Assembly: GCA_036839975.1 (NCBI GenBank)
Contig: DAISVU010000027.1
Location: 1 to 14,649, forward strand
From: RGIG7111 sp036839975
Lineage (GTDB): Bacteria > Bacillota > Clostridia > Peptostreptococcales > Anaerovoracaceae
Direction: 5' to 3'
DNA length: 14,649 bases
Every line of letters begins with the position of its first letter. Position 1 is the first letter of the stretch. The position numbers and the translations under genes are program-made. Below, one piece after another: positions 1 to 7,508 of the stretch. A model generated the notes under the pieces. That model was not told where the DNA came from and made no database searches. It saw only the letters and a list, made by a program, of their open reading frames with translations.

Positions 1-10
1 TGATTTTAAG

Positions 11-17
11 CCTCCGC
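11..17 (-). promoter_or_regulatory. Shine-Dalgarno for a gene starting beyond the left edge
   Basis: The minus strand reads GCGGAGG here, followed by 10 bases (CTTAAAATCA) up to the window edge. This is normal spacing for a start codon at or just past the edge, so a further minus-strand gene probably begins immediately outside the window. Its identity cannot be seen. Confidence 0.5.
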
Positions 18-21
18 TTCT

Positions 22-80
22 TTATTCAAGCAGGATAAAAACGGCGGTCATATATGACTTGTATATTGCAACTTTTGCAT
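22..80 (-). other. Two overlapping mini-ORFs, possible leader peptide
   Basis: An AAGGAG motif (91-96) lies 10 bases before an ATG at 80. It opens a 10-codon frame, MQKLQYTSHI, with stop at 48. A second ATG at 51 overlaps that stop (ATGA) and opens a 9-codon frame, MTAVFILLE, with stop at 22. The next ribosome binding site follows at once. This could be a translated leader coupled to the gene beyond the edge. It could also be one 18-codon peptide broken by a 2-base change in the ATAT run: removing one AT would join the frames as ...TSHMTAV.... Only the reading frames and the ribosome site are direct evidence. Confidence 0.3.
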
Positions 81-106
81 TAGTTAGTTTCTCCTTAATA
101 TAAAAC

Positions 107-147
107 GAGCCGGCAATTACAGTTTTATAACTGTGAATCACCGGCTC
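107..147 (-). terminator. Hairpin, probable terminator or attenuator after the KTR gene
   Basis: GAGCCGG (107-113) pairs with CCGGCTC (141-147), and inside it ACAGTT (119-124) pairs with AACTGT (129-134) around a 4-base loop. On the minus strand the hairpin is followed by GTTTTATATT, a short imperfect U-tract. On the plus strand it is followed by TGTGTCTTT, which is less terminator-like. The stop codon of the Cys-rich KTR frame (138-140) lies inside the stem region, so translation to the end of that gene would disturb folding. It could act as a terminator for the long upstream operon or as an attenuator for the gene beyond the left edge. Confidence 0.5.
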
Positions 148-325
148 TGTGTCTTTGCATCTGGCTCTTTGATGACTGATACATTAAATTGTTTTACATT
201 GATTAACGTTTCCTGTTTGCATTTTGGACAGAACAGAGGAAAGTTTTCAACTCCGTATCTTCTCTAACTTGCAGCCGTATTTTATTCTTGCAAACAGGGC
301 AGAGTAACCATTGTACTTTACTCAT
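138..325 (-). pseudogene. Frameshifted Cys-rich KTR-domain protein
   Basis: The minus strand from the ATG at 325 (or an in-frame ATG at 337) encodes MSKVQWLLCPVCKNKIRLQV with a CPVC knuckle. After the codons for ...TELKT the frame must shift by one base, near 239-242, to continue as FPLFCPKCKQET and on to ...KEPDAKTQSR and a TGA at 138-140. The two CxxC pairs and the C-terminal sequence match small Cys-rich KTR proteins of about 60 residues, which I know as frequent companions of Gram-positive conjugative elements. The frame is one base short of 63 codons, so a single base is missing next to a run of T. This is either a genuine disabling mutation or a sequencing error. The ribosome binding site is weak. 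The protein's function is not established; two CxxC pairs suggest zinc binding. Confidence 0.75.
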
Positions 326-414
326 ATTTCTATTCATAATAATCACAAACTTTCTTCAAAAATTAACTTTGTTTACTTTTGATAATCTCACAATCATCTA
401 TTAAAGATGCGTTT

Positions 415-2238
415 TCAAGCAATCGTAAGAAATCCAAGATAATATGCCGAAAAAAGTTGAGCAATAAATACCAATAACAATCTACAACTTTTGAAACTTT
501 TTTCTTTGGTACATATATATCCTCCAGATAAAATCCCTATAATACTAAAACACCATCCGGCAATAACAATAATCATAAGTTCATGAGCAAGAATTTCATA
601 TATTGAAAACCAATAAACCATTCCGGTAATTCCAGAAATCCCAAGTATAGCTCCACAAACATATAGATACATATGATGTCGCATACATCTCTTCCGCCTT
701 TGTAGAGTTGAAATGATGCATATAATCAGTAATGTTAAAAATAATAATGTGGTTGATATATAAGTTCCCAAGCTGAACAAAAATGCTATTTTCCCTTGTG
801 TGTTAGTGGCAGGGATATAATCATGAGCTAATCTAAAGCTCATAGAATGTACTTTGCCGTCAGTTATATTAAAGGCAAGTATTTTTTCTTCAGGACGCGC
901 ATCATTGCAAAAGAAAATGTTAGAATCTATTTGTTCGTAATATTGCTTTTTATCTTCAAATGGCATAGTAAGACAAAGACGATTTCCATCTGTCACCCTA
1001 ATGGAAATCATTTGCATTTTCCCTTGTATTTTTCCAACATTTTTCAATGCAGAGCGAGCAGGAAGATAATCTCCGCTTAACATCTTGAGATCTAAATTTT
1101 CTTTTGTCTTTTTTTCATCAGCTTCTGTATATGCAATTTTTTCCATAATCTCCGAGCAAAACTCCGTCTCCATTACATTTGTCAATATTAAAATTGCTCT
1201 CTCATTTTTTGGTTCTACCCATATTTGTGTTTTGAATCCGTATGTTCCACCTTCATGTCCAAGTATTTCCGGATTATTCGCATATTGCCAGAAGCCGTGA
1301 GACAAACCGGAATTTGCACCATAGGAGCGATAGGTTTCTGTAAACATTTCCTTTTTAGTATGAGGATTATTAAACAATAGATTATCTTTGTCATTATTTT
1401 TAGCCAGCTCTTGTGCATAATTCAACAAATCTCCAGCTGAGCCATTCATTCCACCAGCAGGGTACATTCTTAAATACATATTCGGTTCTTTGCGGAATCC
1501 CTTTTCAGAAAAAAAATAACCGACTGCCTTTCTTGCCAAAATCGTAGGATTATCATTCTGAAATAGACCTATCGATGTATTGTTCATATCTAAAGGTTTC
1601 AAAATGTGTTCATTTACATATTCTTTGTAATTTTGACCGCTCGCTCTCTCTACAATAAATGCAGCTAATGCAGCGCCCCAGTTAGAATATGCGCTTACCT
1701 TGCCCGGTGAAAATACCTGTTCGGGTTGATGTGAGGACAAGACTTCGGCTAATGTAAATTCCTTATCACTTTCAAAATAGCGAAGGTTAATAAGCTTCTC
1801 CTCGAAACCTGCCGTATGATTCATGAGATGACGCATTGTAATAGGTGTATCATAATGCAAATTTTTCAAAAAACCTTTTGGTAAATAGTTGCGAATATCC
1901 GCATTCAAATCAATTTTTCCTTCTTCACTTAATTGCATCACACTTACCCATATAAAGGTCTTTGATATTGATCCCCATTCAAAAACTGTGTTTTCAGGAT
2001 CCATAGGTATATTTTTTTCTAAATCAGCATATCCGTAGGTTTTTGAAAACACAATTTCTCCGTGTTCAGATACAATGACACATGCACCCGGAACACTTTT
2101 ACCTATATACGCATCCGCAACTTTATCAATAACAGTTTCGTAATTTTCAGTTTCTTCCGCAGCAAAAATAAAGGAACGCGGAAATAAAACGACAAAGGCA
2201 AAAGCAATGAAATAACTCAAAATGACGATTTTTTTCAT
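415..2238 (-). CDS. Membrane-anchored serine hydrolase (beta-lactamase/PBP family)
   Basis: A 607-residue protein of the serine beta-lactamase/penicillin-binding fold (PF00144-like). It starts with a hydrophobic signal or anchor segment (about residues 4-27). The catalytic set is visible: S90-I-S-K93 (SxxK, nucleophile and base), Y184-S-N186 (YxN) and H328-E-G330 (HxG), all in the usual order. After the hydrolase domain (about 35-375) comes a linker domain, and from about residue 483 several hydrophobic helices, so the catalytic domain probably faces outside the membrane. It starts in an ATGA overlap with the MATE gene and is therefore translationally coupled. Family members act on D-amino-acid peptides, esters or lactams; the substrate cannot be told from sequence. 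It need not be a beta-lactamase: the linked domain and length fit the broad 'serine hydrolase' group. It is the last intact gene of the operon. Confidence 0.88.
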   Translation of the reverse strand: MKKIVILSYFIAFAFVVLFPRSFIFAAEETENYETVIDKVADAYIGKSVPGACVIVSEHGEIVFSKTYGYADLEKNIPMDPENTVFEWGSISKTFIWVSVMQLSEEGKIDLNADIRNYLPKGFLKNLHYDTPITMRHLMNHTAGFEEKLINLRYFESDKEFTLAEVLSSHQPEQVFSPGKVSAYSNWGAALAAFIVERASGQNYKEYVNEHILKPLDMNNTSIGLFQNDNPTILARKAVGYFFSEKGFRKEPNMYLRMYPAGGMNGSAGDLLNYAQELAKNNDKDNLLFNNPHTKKEMFTETYRSYGANSGLSHGFWQYANNPEILGHEGGTYGFKTQIWVEPKNERAILILTNVMETEFCSEIMEKIAYTEADEKKTKENLDLKMLSGDYLPARSALKNVGKIQGKMQMISIRVTDGNRLCLTMPFEDKKQYYEQIDSNIFFCNDARPEEKILAFNITDGKVHSMSFRLAHDYIPATNTQGKIAFLFSLGTYISTTLLFLTLLIICIISTLQRRKRCMRHHMYLYVCGAILGISGITGMVYWFSIYEILAHELMIIVIAGWCFSIIGILSGGYICTKEKSFKSCRLLLVFIAQLFSAYYLGFLTIA

Positions 2239-3614
2239 GGTATCTCACCAATGTTAACCTTGTTTATTTCCTGTGCAAGTTTAGTAACGTGCTTGTATTC
2301 ACTAATTAGCAATATAATGGCAATCAAAATTATAACGACATCATTCAAAGGCAACGCCAGCCATACTCCGAGAACATTTCCGTTCAGAAAACGAGGTAAT
2401 ATCAATACTAAAGGAACTACAAGTGCAAGTTGTCTTAATATAACCAATACTCCTGCTTGTTTTGCTTTCCCGATAGCCTGAAAATAAGTGACTGTCATTA
2501 TGAGCATGCCATAAGTAGGAAATATGCAGTACATAAGCCTAAAATTAGATAATCCTGAACTTACAATAGCTGAATCGGTAATAAATGCAGATAATATCTG
2601 CACTGAAAAAATTTCGATTATGGCAAAGAAAAATCCAACAAGACAAGTAGAACCTATAATAAATACATTCGTAAGTTTTTTAACCCTTATATATTCTTTT
2701 GCTCCGAAATTTGTTCCGACAGCAGGCTGCATCCCTTGACTCATTCCCCATATCGGAACAAATGCAAGTTGCATAACTCTTTGAGCGGCTCCCATAAGAG
2801 CTATTTGCTTTTCTCCGCCAAAATGCACTGCCGTATTATATACAACTGTCATTTGAACCAACATCATAATTTGCATGAGCATAGCGCTCATTCCCACGGA
2901 AAAAATTTCAGGTAATAAATCTTTTGCAGGTTTTATCCCATGAAAACGAACCACCGGACTTTTTTTCAAGAAGTATATTAAGGTGACCAAAGCTTGACTG
3001 ATTTGAGAAATCACAGTTGCGATTGCAACAGCTTGCGGTCCCCGAGATGGCATAAGCAGAATGAATATAGGATCTAATATAATATTCAAAATAGCACCGG
3101 CCGCCATGATTCCCATTGCAACTCCCATGCGGCCTTCTGCCCTTATTACCATATTTGCACCCTGCATAAAATTTACGAATATGGAGCCGAGGTATACTGT
3201 TCTTAAATAAGAAACACCCATCTCCAGCACTTCACCTCTGGCACCAGATAAGCGTAAAAATTCAGGAGCAAATATGATACCGATAATCATAACTGCTGAT
3301 GATAAAATGATTACCAAAAAAGTCAGATTTCCTATAATCTTATCCACGGTTTCTTTATCTTTTTTTCCGATTGCCCGAGAAAGTACAGAGCCCGAACCTA
3401 TTCCGAGAAGAACTGCAATCGCATTATTGATCAATACAAACGGCGATGCCGCCGAAACTGCACTCATGGCATCGGTTCCTACCATTTGCCCAACATAAAT
3501 TGAATCAACAAAGGCATATAATCCTACTATCAGTTGACCCAAAATCGCTGGCAAACTAAGGCTAATCATCAATTTCCAAGGATTTTCTGTAAGTAATTTA
3601 TCACGAACATCCAT
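2235..3614 (-). CDS. MATE-family multidrug/metabolite efflux pump
   Basis: A 459-residue, highly hydrophobic protein with about 12 membrane helices. The N-terminal half has the typical MATE opening (NPWKLMISLSLPAILGQL, then VDSIYVGQMVG, then AVSAASPF), and the start of the second half (residues about 235-290) repeats the pattern, as expected for two six-helix bundles. It resembles the MepA/NorM-type antiporters that expel cationic drugs or metabolites using a sodium or proton gradient. The ATG at 3614 has an AAGGAGG site 8 bases upstream. Its TGA overlaps the ATG of the serine hydrolase by four bases. A 26-base gap separates it from the upstream ATPase, so it is probably in the same transcript. 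The substrate is unknown; the context suggests export of something linked to the imported ligand, or simple drug resistance. Confidence 0.93.
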   Translation of the reverse strand: MDVRDKLLTENPWKLMISLSLPAILGQLIVGLYAFVDSIYVGQMVGTDAMSAVSAASPFVLINNAIAVLLGIGSGSVLSRAIGKKDKETVDKIIGNLTFLVIILSSAVMIIGIIFAPEFLRLSGARGEVLEMGVSYLRTVYLGSIFVNFMQGANMVIRAEGRMGVAMGIMAAGAILNIILDPIFILLMPSRGPQAVAIATVISQISQALVTLIYFLKKSPVVRFHGIKPAKDLLPEIFSVGMSAMLMQIMMLVQMTVVYNTAVHFGGEKQIALMGAAQRVMQLAFVPIWGMSQGMQPAVGTNFGAKEYIRVKKLTNVFIIGSTCLVGFFFAIIEIFSVQILSAFITDSAIVSSGLSNFRLMYCIFPTYGMLIMTVTYFQAIGKAKQAGVLVILRQLALVVPLVLILPRFLNGNVLGVWLALPLNDVVIILIAIILLISEYKHVTKLAQEINKVNIGEIP

Positions 3615-3617
3615 TAT

Positions 3618-3634
3618 AAGACCCTCCTTGTCTT
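3618..3634 (-). promoter_or_regulatory. MATE ribosome binding site in a small hairpin loop
   Basis: On the minus strand AAGAC and GTCTT form a 5-bp inverted repeat whose 7-base loop is exactly AAGGAGG, the Shine-Dalgarno for the MATE ATG at 3614. The stem is too short to expect strong repression; it may simply present the site in a loop. Confidence 0.3.
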
Positions 3635-3640
3635 TTATTT

Positions 3641-5032
3641 TTATGTTTTATCTATATTTATTCTGTATTCACAGCAAGTATCCATAAATTCCTCATCATG
3701 AGTGATTACAAAAATGGTTTTTTCTTTTTCCGCTGCCTTTTTTAGTTCTCTTGCAACCAAAAACATATTTTCGGCATCTAATCCACTGGTCGGTTCGTCA
3801 AGTATCAAAATATTTTTACCTGATAACAGTGCACAGCATACTGCAAGTCTTTGTTTTTGTCCCCCTGACAATGAAGCAGGATGAGAATCTTTATATTCGT
3901 ATAGACACATATCCTTAAGCAATTTTTTTGCATTTTCTAAATTCTCTGCATCATATTTTGTTCCAAGCAAAAGTTCTTTTGAAACGCTTTCTGTAAAAAA
4001 TTGTGTCCCCGTGTCATTTGAGCAGTAATAGGTATGTTTACGAAGATTTCTGTATCCTGCCTTCTCACCATGAATATAAACATTACCTTCTGTTAATTTT
4101 TCAAGTCCGCTCAAAATTAAAGCTAAACTGGTTTTTCCCACACCATTATTTCCTGTAATGGCAGTAATGCTTTTCTCATTAGCAAAAATATCCACATTTT
4201 TTAATATTTGTTTTTTATTTTTCTTGAGAGATATCCTTTCTCCTTGTATTGCAATATTGTCTGTTCGGGGTGGGGCAATCTGTTTTGTAAAAGGTCTATT
4301 TATAATACAGCGAAGTCCCTTTGAAATGCGTTCCAAGTCATTCATTGTACTAAATTCTAAAGAAGAATATTCATGCTGTATCTGTCCGTCTTTCATATAT
4401 AAATACCTGTCGGCAAGCTCTTCTGTCCAACTGAGACGATGCTCGGCAATCAGCAATGTGTATCCTGCTTTCTTTAACTGCATAAGGATGCTTTTCATTT
4501 GAATGATGCCGTCTTTGTCCAGATTTGCAGTCGGCTCATCAAACACAAAAACCGCCGGGTGCATTGCATATACAGAAGCTACTGCTGCTCGTTGTTTTTC
4601 ACCACTTGAAAGCAAATCCAAGGAAATCTTTCCTATGCTTTCCAATCTCATCTTATGAATAGCATCCTTTGTTCTTTTTTGAATTTCAAATTTTGAGAAA
4701 CCGTAATTTTCACAGCCAAATGCTATTTCACCTTCAAGCTCTGACGAGAAGAATTGTCTTTGAGGATCTTGAAATATGCTGCCAACAATTTTACCGATAT
4801 CATAGGACGGCATCATTTCAACATCTTTTCCTGCAATTCGTATACTACCTTTTTTTGTTCCTTTGTAATATTTTGGAGCAAGACCGTTGATAAGTCTTGT
4901 AATGGTCGTTTTTCCACATCCTGATTTTCCTGTCAAAACCACACATTCACCGGCTTTTATCGCTAAATTTATATTCGTCACACCATAGTTGCTATCAGCA
5001 TACTGAAAGGAAACATTCTGTAAGTCGATCAT
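3641..5032 (-). CDS. ECF transporter fused ATPase, module 2 (EcfA-EcfA' type)
   Basis: A 463-residue protein with two ABC ATPase domains in tandem, energising ECF module 2. Domain 1 has Walker A GKSGCGKT (35-42), Q-loop Q88, signature LSSGE (141-145, not LSGGQ/E), Walker B D165-E166 and switch H198. Domain 2 has Walker A GNNGVGKT (294-301), an Asn at 339 where the module-1 paralog has its Q-loop Gln, signature LSGGQ (388-392), Walker B D412-E413 and H445. The start at 5032 is chosen over longer in-frame options because it overlaps the EcfT stop (ATGA) and has AGGAGG 9 bases upstream. Membrane-associated on the cytoplasmic face, it should pair with the EcfT at 5029-5724. Confidence 0.93.
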   Translation of the reverse strand: MIDLQNVSFQYADSNYGVTNINLAIKAGECVVLTGKSGCGKTTITRLINGLAPKYYKGTKKGSIRIAGKDVEMMPSYDIGKIVGSIFQDPQRQFFSSELEGEIAFGCENYGFSKFEIQKRTKDAIHKMRLESIGKISLDLLSSGEKQRAAVASVYAMHPAVFVFDEPTANLDKDGIIQMKSILMQLKKAGYTLLIAEHRLSWTEELADRYLYMKDGQIQHEYSSLEFSTMNDLERISKGLRCIINRPFTKQIAPPRTDNIAIQGERISLKKNKKQILKNVDIFANEKSITAITGNNGVGKTSLALILSGLEKLTEGNVYIHGEKAGYRNLRKHTYYCSNDTGTQFFTESVSKELLLGTKYDAENLENAKKLLKDMCLYEYKDSHPASLSGGQKQRLAVCCALLSGKNILILDEPTSGLDAENMFLVARELKKAAEKEKTIFVITHDEEFMDTCCEYRINIDKT

Positions 5033-5724
5033 ATTCTGATGCCTCCTATCCATAAATAACCCGATATCAAAGCGAACCATAAAATCATGGCAAATATATC
5101 CGTTATTTCAATCTTGCTCTCATAGTAGCTGCTTCTTTTTCCCGGTGATTCCCCACCTCTTGCAATAGCTGAAACGGAAAGCTGATCTGCTATCATCAAG
5201 ATTCTGACGAGTAGGGGAATCAACACATATTCGCATGTCTTTGCGGGTGCTTTCAATATCTGTTTAATACCTGTCAAGTTTCTGTTTTTCATAGATAGAT
5301 ACACACTCCTTAACTCCGATTTCATGGTAGGGAAGAATCTAAATACTACAAGGACACCCAAAATAACGGATGTAGGAAGGTGAATGGAACTTAGGAATGT
5401 CGAAATCTTTCTGGGCGGTGTTGTAATCAAATCCCATGAGAGCAAGAAAGCAGGAGAAAGATTCCAAAGCATCAGCACATAAAACTCCGAAAAAATCAGC
5501 ATATGAAGTCCGAAGCGTTGTATGGCGTAGAGTAAAATTCCCAATAAGATATAGAATATACCGTAATCAAATACGATTTTCCATTTCCCTTGTATTCCTA
5601 AATATAAAAAAGCAGCAATTGTAAGGATGCAGCTGAAAATGACATCTTTCCCCATATAAATGGCTATTAGCACACAAATGAATCCCCATATTTTAGTTAT
5701 GACAGCAAAAGAAATTTTTCTCAT
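5029..5724 (-). CDS. ECF transporter T component (EcfT/CbiQ family), module 2
   Basis: A 231-residue membrane protein with several hydrophobic segments and a cytoplasmic C-terminal part holding the two short helices typical of EcfT, ending in an Ala-Arg-Gly motif (...VSAIARGGESPGKRSSYYE). In this family these helices couple the ATPases to the S component. The start at 5724 (MRKISFAVITK) is chosen because it overlaps the preceding S-component stop as TAATG. A longer frame upstream would run deep into that gene. It ends in an ATGA overlap with the ATPase. The order S-T-A matches module 1, supporting a dedicated (group I-like) ECF transporter. Confidence 0.88.
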   Translation of the reverse strand: MRKISFAVITKIWGFICVLIAIYMGKDVIFSCILTIAAFLYLGIQGKWKIVFDYGIFYILLGILLYAIQRFGLHMLIFSEFYVLMLWNLSPAFLLSWDLITTPPRKISTFLSSIHLPTSVILGVLVVFRFFPTMKSELRSVYLSMKNRNLTGIKQILKAPAKTCEYVLIPLLVRILMIADQLSVSAIARGGESPGKRSSYYESKIEITDIFAMILWFALISGYLWIGGIRI

Positions 5725-6332
5725 TATAGAAGTCCTGTTTTTTTGAAATGTTTTCCCATAATTTTTTTGCCTGCCAGACCACCCGCAAGCCCACATATCG
5801 CGGTAAAGATAACAATGAATATAATCCATCCGGGAGTCTTATAGTAGCTGATATATGAGTCTATATAACTTTGGTCCATGCCACTGTTTTTTGCAAAGCT
5901 GTAATAGGTTTCCCAAAAGAACCAAATCGGAAGTAAATTGACACCGTTATATAAAAGACAGGCAACAGTCCACGATGCTATAATTTGTTTTGGATTCCTT
6001 TCAGAGCAATCTTTCCACAAGATTGCTTCGCATATCATACCAACTGCAATAAAGTACGGTAAAAGATACCAGTTCCCCATCAACAGATAAATCATACCGA
6101 CGATACTCATATAAACAAGGATAACAAAGTGCTTCCTTACCCGACACAAAAGCAGATAATAGACAGGTGCACATAAGAACATGGTAAAACCAACTGATAA
6201 AACCATACTGACAAAATGATTGGCCATGCATACCATATTTACAATAAACTGGATGAGAATGAGAAAGAGACTCAACAAAACAACCGCAATGACATCTTTA
6301 ATTTCCCATTTTAATGTTTTATTTTTTTTCAT
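5724..6332 (-). CDS. ECF transporter S component, Trep_Strep family, module 2
   Basis: A 202-residue membrane protein with about six hydrophobic segments, a basic N-terminus (MKKNKTLKWEIKDV) and the C-terminal signature GGLAGKKIMGKHFKKTGLL, which closely parallels the end of the module-1 S component. This is the Trep_Strep family (PF09605/TIGR02185-like), substrate-binding subunits of ECF importers whose ligands are mostly unknown. The ATG at 6332 has GGAGG 7 bases upstream. Its stop overlaps the EcfT start. It follows directly after a degraded methyltransferase gene. It shares little sequence with its module-1 counterpart outside the ends, so the two may bind different ligands or different forms of one ligand. 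Confidence 0.85.
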   Translation of the reverse strand: MKKNKTLKWEIKDVIAVVLLSLFLILIQFIVNMVCMANHFVSMVLSVGFTMFLCAPVYYLLLCRVRKHFVILVYMSIVGMIYLLMGNWYLLPYFIAVGMICEAILWKDCSERNPKQIIASWTVACLLYNGVNLLPIWFFWETYYSFAKNSGMDQSYIDSYISYYKTPGWIIFIVIFTAICGLAGGLAGKKIMGKHFKKTGLL

Positions 6333-6351
6333 TTATTTTCCTCCGTAAATA

Positions 6352-6923
6352 TTACTTTTGAGCTTTGATGATAAAGGTCGGCATCGTGCGATACCTGCGT
6401 GCCATAAAGGAATTCCAATACTTTTCCTGTGACAATGTCTCTGTTTCAATGTTCTTAAAACCTGTTTCTCTGCATATTTCCAAATCCCATTCCGGGCGTT
6501 TTACATAACTTAAAGGTAGTTTTTTCAATTCGTCCATCATATCTGTATCATGATAATAATCCTGAAATCTGCCGGATTTCAAAATTCTGTACCACTGTGC
6601 ATAAACCTTTTTCGGATTATTAAATAGCCAAAAGGCATATCTTGAGACCACTGCATCAAAGGCATTATCGGAAAAATCCACTAACTCTGTGTCTTTAAGC
6701 ATAAAAGTGATTTTATTTGAAAATCCCAACTCTTCATTTTTGCAAGAAGCAGCGAAATAAATCCGGTTCCACATCCGACATCTAAAATTTTGTTCTTTTG
6801 ACAATCTCCAAGACACCGTTCTAACAAAGCTCTCCATTCCAGACCTTTTTCTTCTATTTCTTGAAGAAGAAACATTTTCATTTTTCCGGCATCCCTGGAC
6901 CATTTTTCCTCAGCCTTATTCAT
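6352..6923 (-). pseudogene. Decayed class I SAM-dependent methyltransferase
   Basis: From the ATG at 6923 the frame reads MNKAEEKWSRDAGK and reaches the SAM-binding motif I, KILDVGCGTGFISLLLAKM, then runs into a stop at 6681. The family sequence resumes in another frame near 6731-6742 as NEELGFSNKITFMLKDTELV, followed by FDAVVSRYAFWLFNNPKKVY. The usual acidic strand-2 region (motif I to 'EKA..' helix, roughly 20 residues) is missing at the switch, so a deletion rather than one lost base is likely. Near 6565-6575 ILKSG jumps straight to RFQDYYHD, omitting the expected GGR-(hydrophobic)-FDANW segment of some tens of residues. The C-terminus (RPEWDLEICRETGFKNIE...) is intact to 6352. About 190 codons remain against roughly 240-260 for the family. 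It abuts the ATC-hydrolase-like gene (TAA then ATG). Confidence 0.85.
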
Positions 6924-7508
6924 TTAATTTTTCCCTTTCCTATTTATAAAACAAAAGTCGCATTTTTCACCGTTCATTCCCAGTGTTTGACTTCTTTCAA
7001 ATACAAATCCCTTTATATTTCCGAATACGATATGATCACACAGACAGAATATCTCACAAAGCTCCGGGCATTCAAAAAACTTGCAGGTATCCGCCCAAAG
7101 GCATTTGAGTACATCTACACGGTAGTATTTCCTGTCATCTGACAGGATTCTGCTTTTCCATATTTCATCGCCCGACATTCCTTTTTTCATAAACAAACGA
7201 AATATCCTGAAAAAACCGGAGATATGAAAAAATGTTTTCAAAAGCTTATGTGCCTTTTTGGCAACATAAAATGAATACTCCTTTACCAATTCTTTTGCCT
7301 CATTTTTTGAAAGCCCTTTATCTATGAAACATCGGTATAGGGCTATATTTGAAATGATGCTTCTTTTTTGCCTTTTTTTCTGTTTTTCCGTCCACGATCC
7401 TTGATTGATTTCTTTGATGAGCTGCTCCATTTTCGTCTTATGTTCTGCATCTATATTTTTTAATATCTGCGCATCTAACTTTCCGAAGTAAAATTTTTTG
7501 TATGTCAT
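6924..7508 (-). CDS. L-2-amino-thiazoline-4-carboxylate hydrolase-like protein
   Basis: A 194-residue soluble protein. The C-terminal third is cysteine-rich (C136, C142, C147, C151, C155, C157) and ends in the block FGNIKGFVFERSQTLGMNG followed by C183-D-F-C186, which I recognise as the conserved end of the ATC hydrolase family (PF14196). The founding member opens the thiazoline ring of L-ATC in Pseudomonas cysteine synthesis; most family members are uncharacterised. The N-terminal half is basic and helical (EKQKKRQKRS at 41-50). The start at 7508 is chosen because it makes an ATGA overlap with the upstream ABC gene and has AGGAGGT a few bases before it. In this context a role in processing a thiazoline-containing imported ligand is possible, but this is inference. 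Confidence 0.78.
   Translation of the reverse strand: MTYKKFYFGKLDAQILKNIDAEHKTKMEQLIKEINQGSWTEKQKKRQKRSIISNIALYRCFIDKGLSKNEAKELVKEYSFYVAKKAHKLLKTFFHISGFFRIFRLFMKKGMSGDEIWKSRILSDDRKYYRVDVLKCLWADTCKFFECPELCEIFCLCDHIVFGNIKGFVFERSQTLGMNGEKCDFCFINRKGKN

Noticed and set aside
396..410. CATCT/AGATG inverted repeat after the serine hydrolase gene
   Set aside because: Only five base pairs and no T-run on the minus strand, so it is not a convincing terminator.
5725..5829. Longer EcfT (module 2) start at 5829
   Set aside because: The extra 35 residues overlap the S-component gene and do not look like EcfT; 5724 gives the expected TAATG overlap.
6352..6923. Two separate small genes in the methyltransferase region
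   Set aside because: The two frames carry consecutive parts of one methyltransferase, so a single broken gene explains both.
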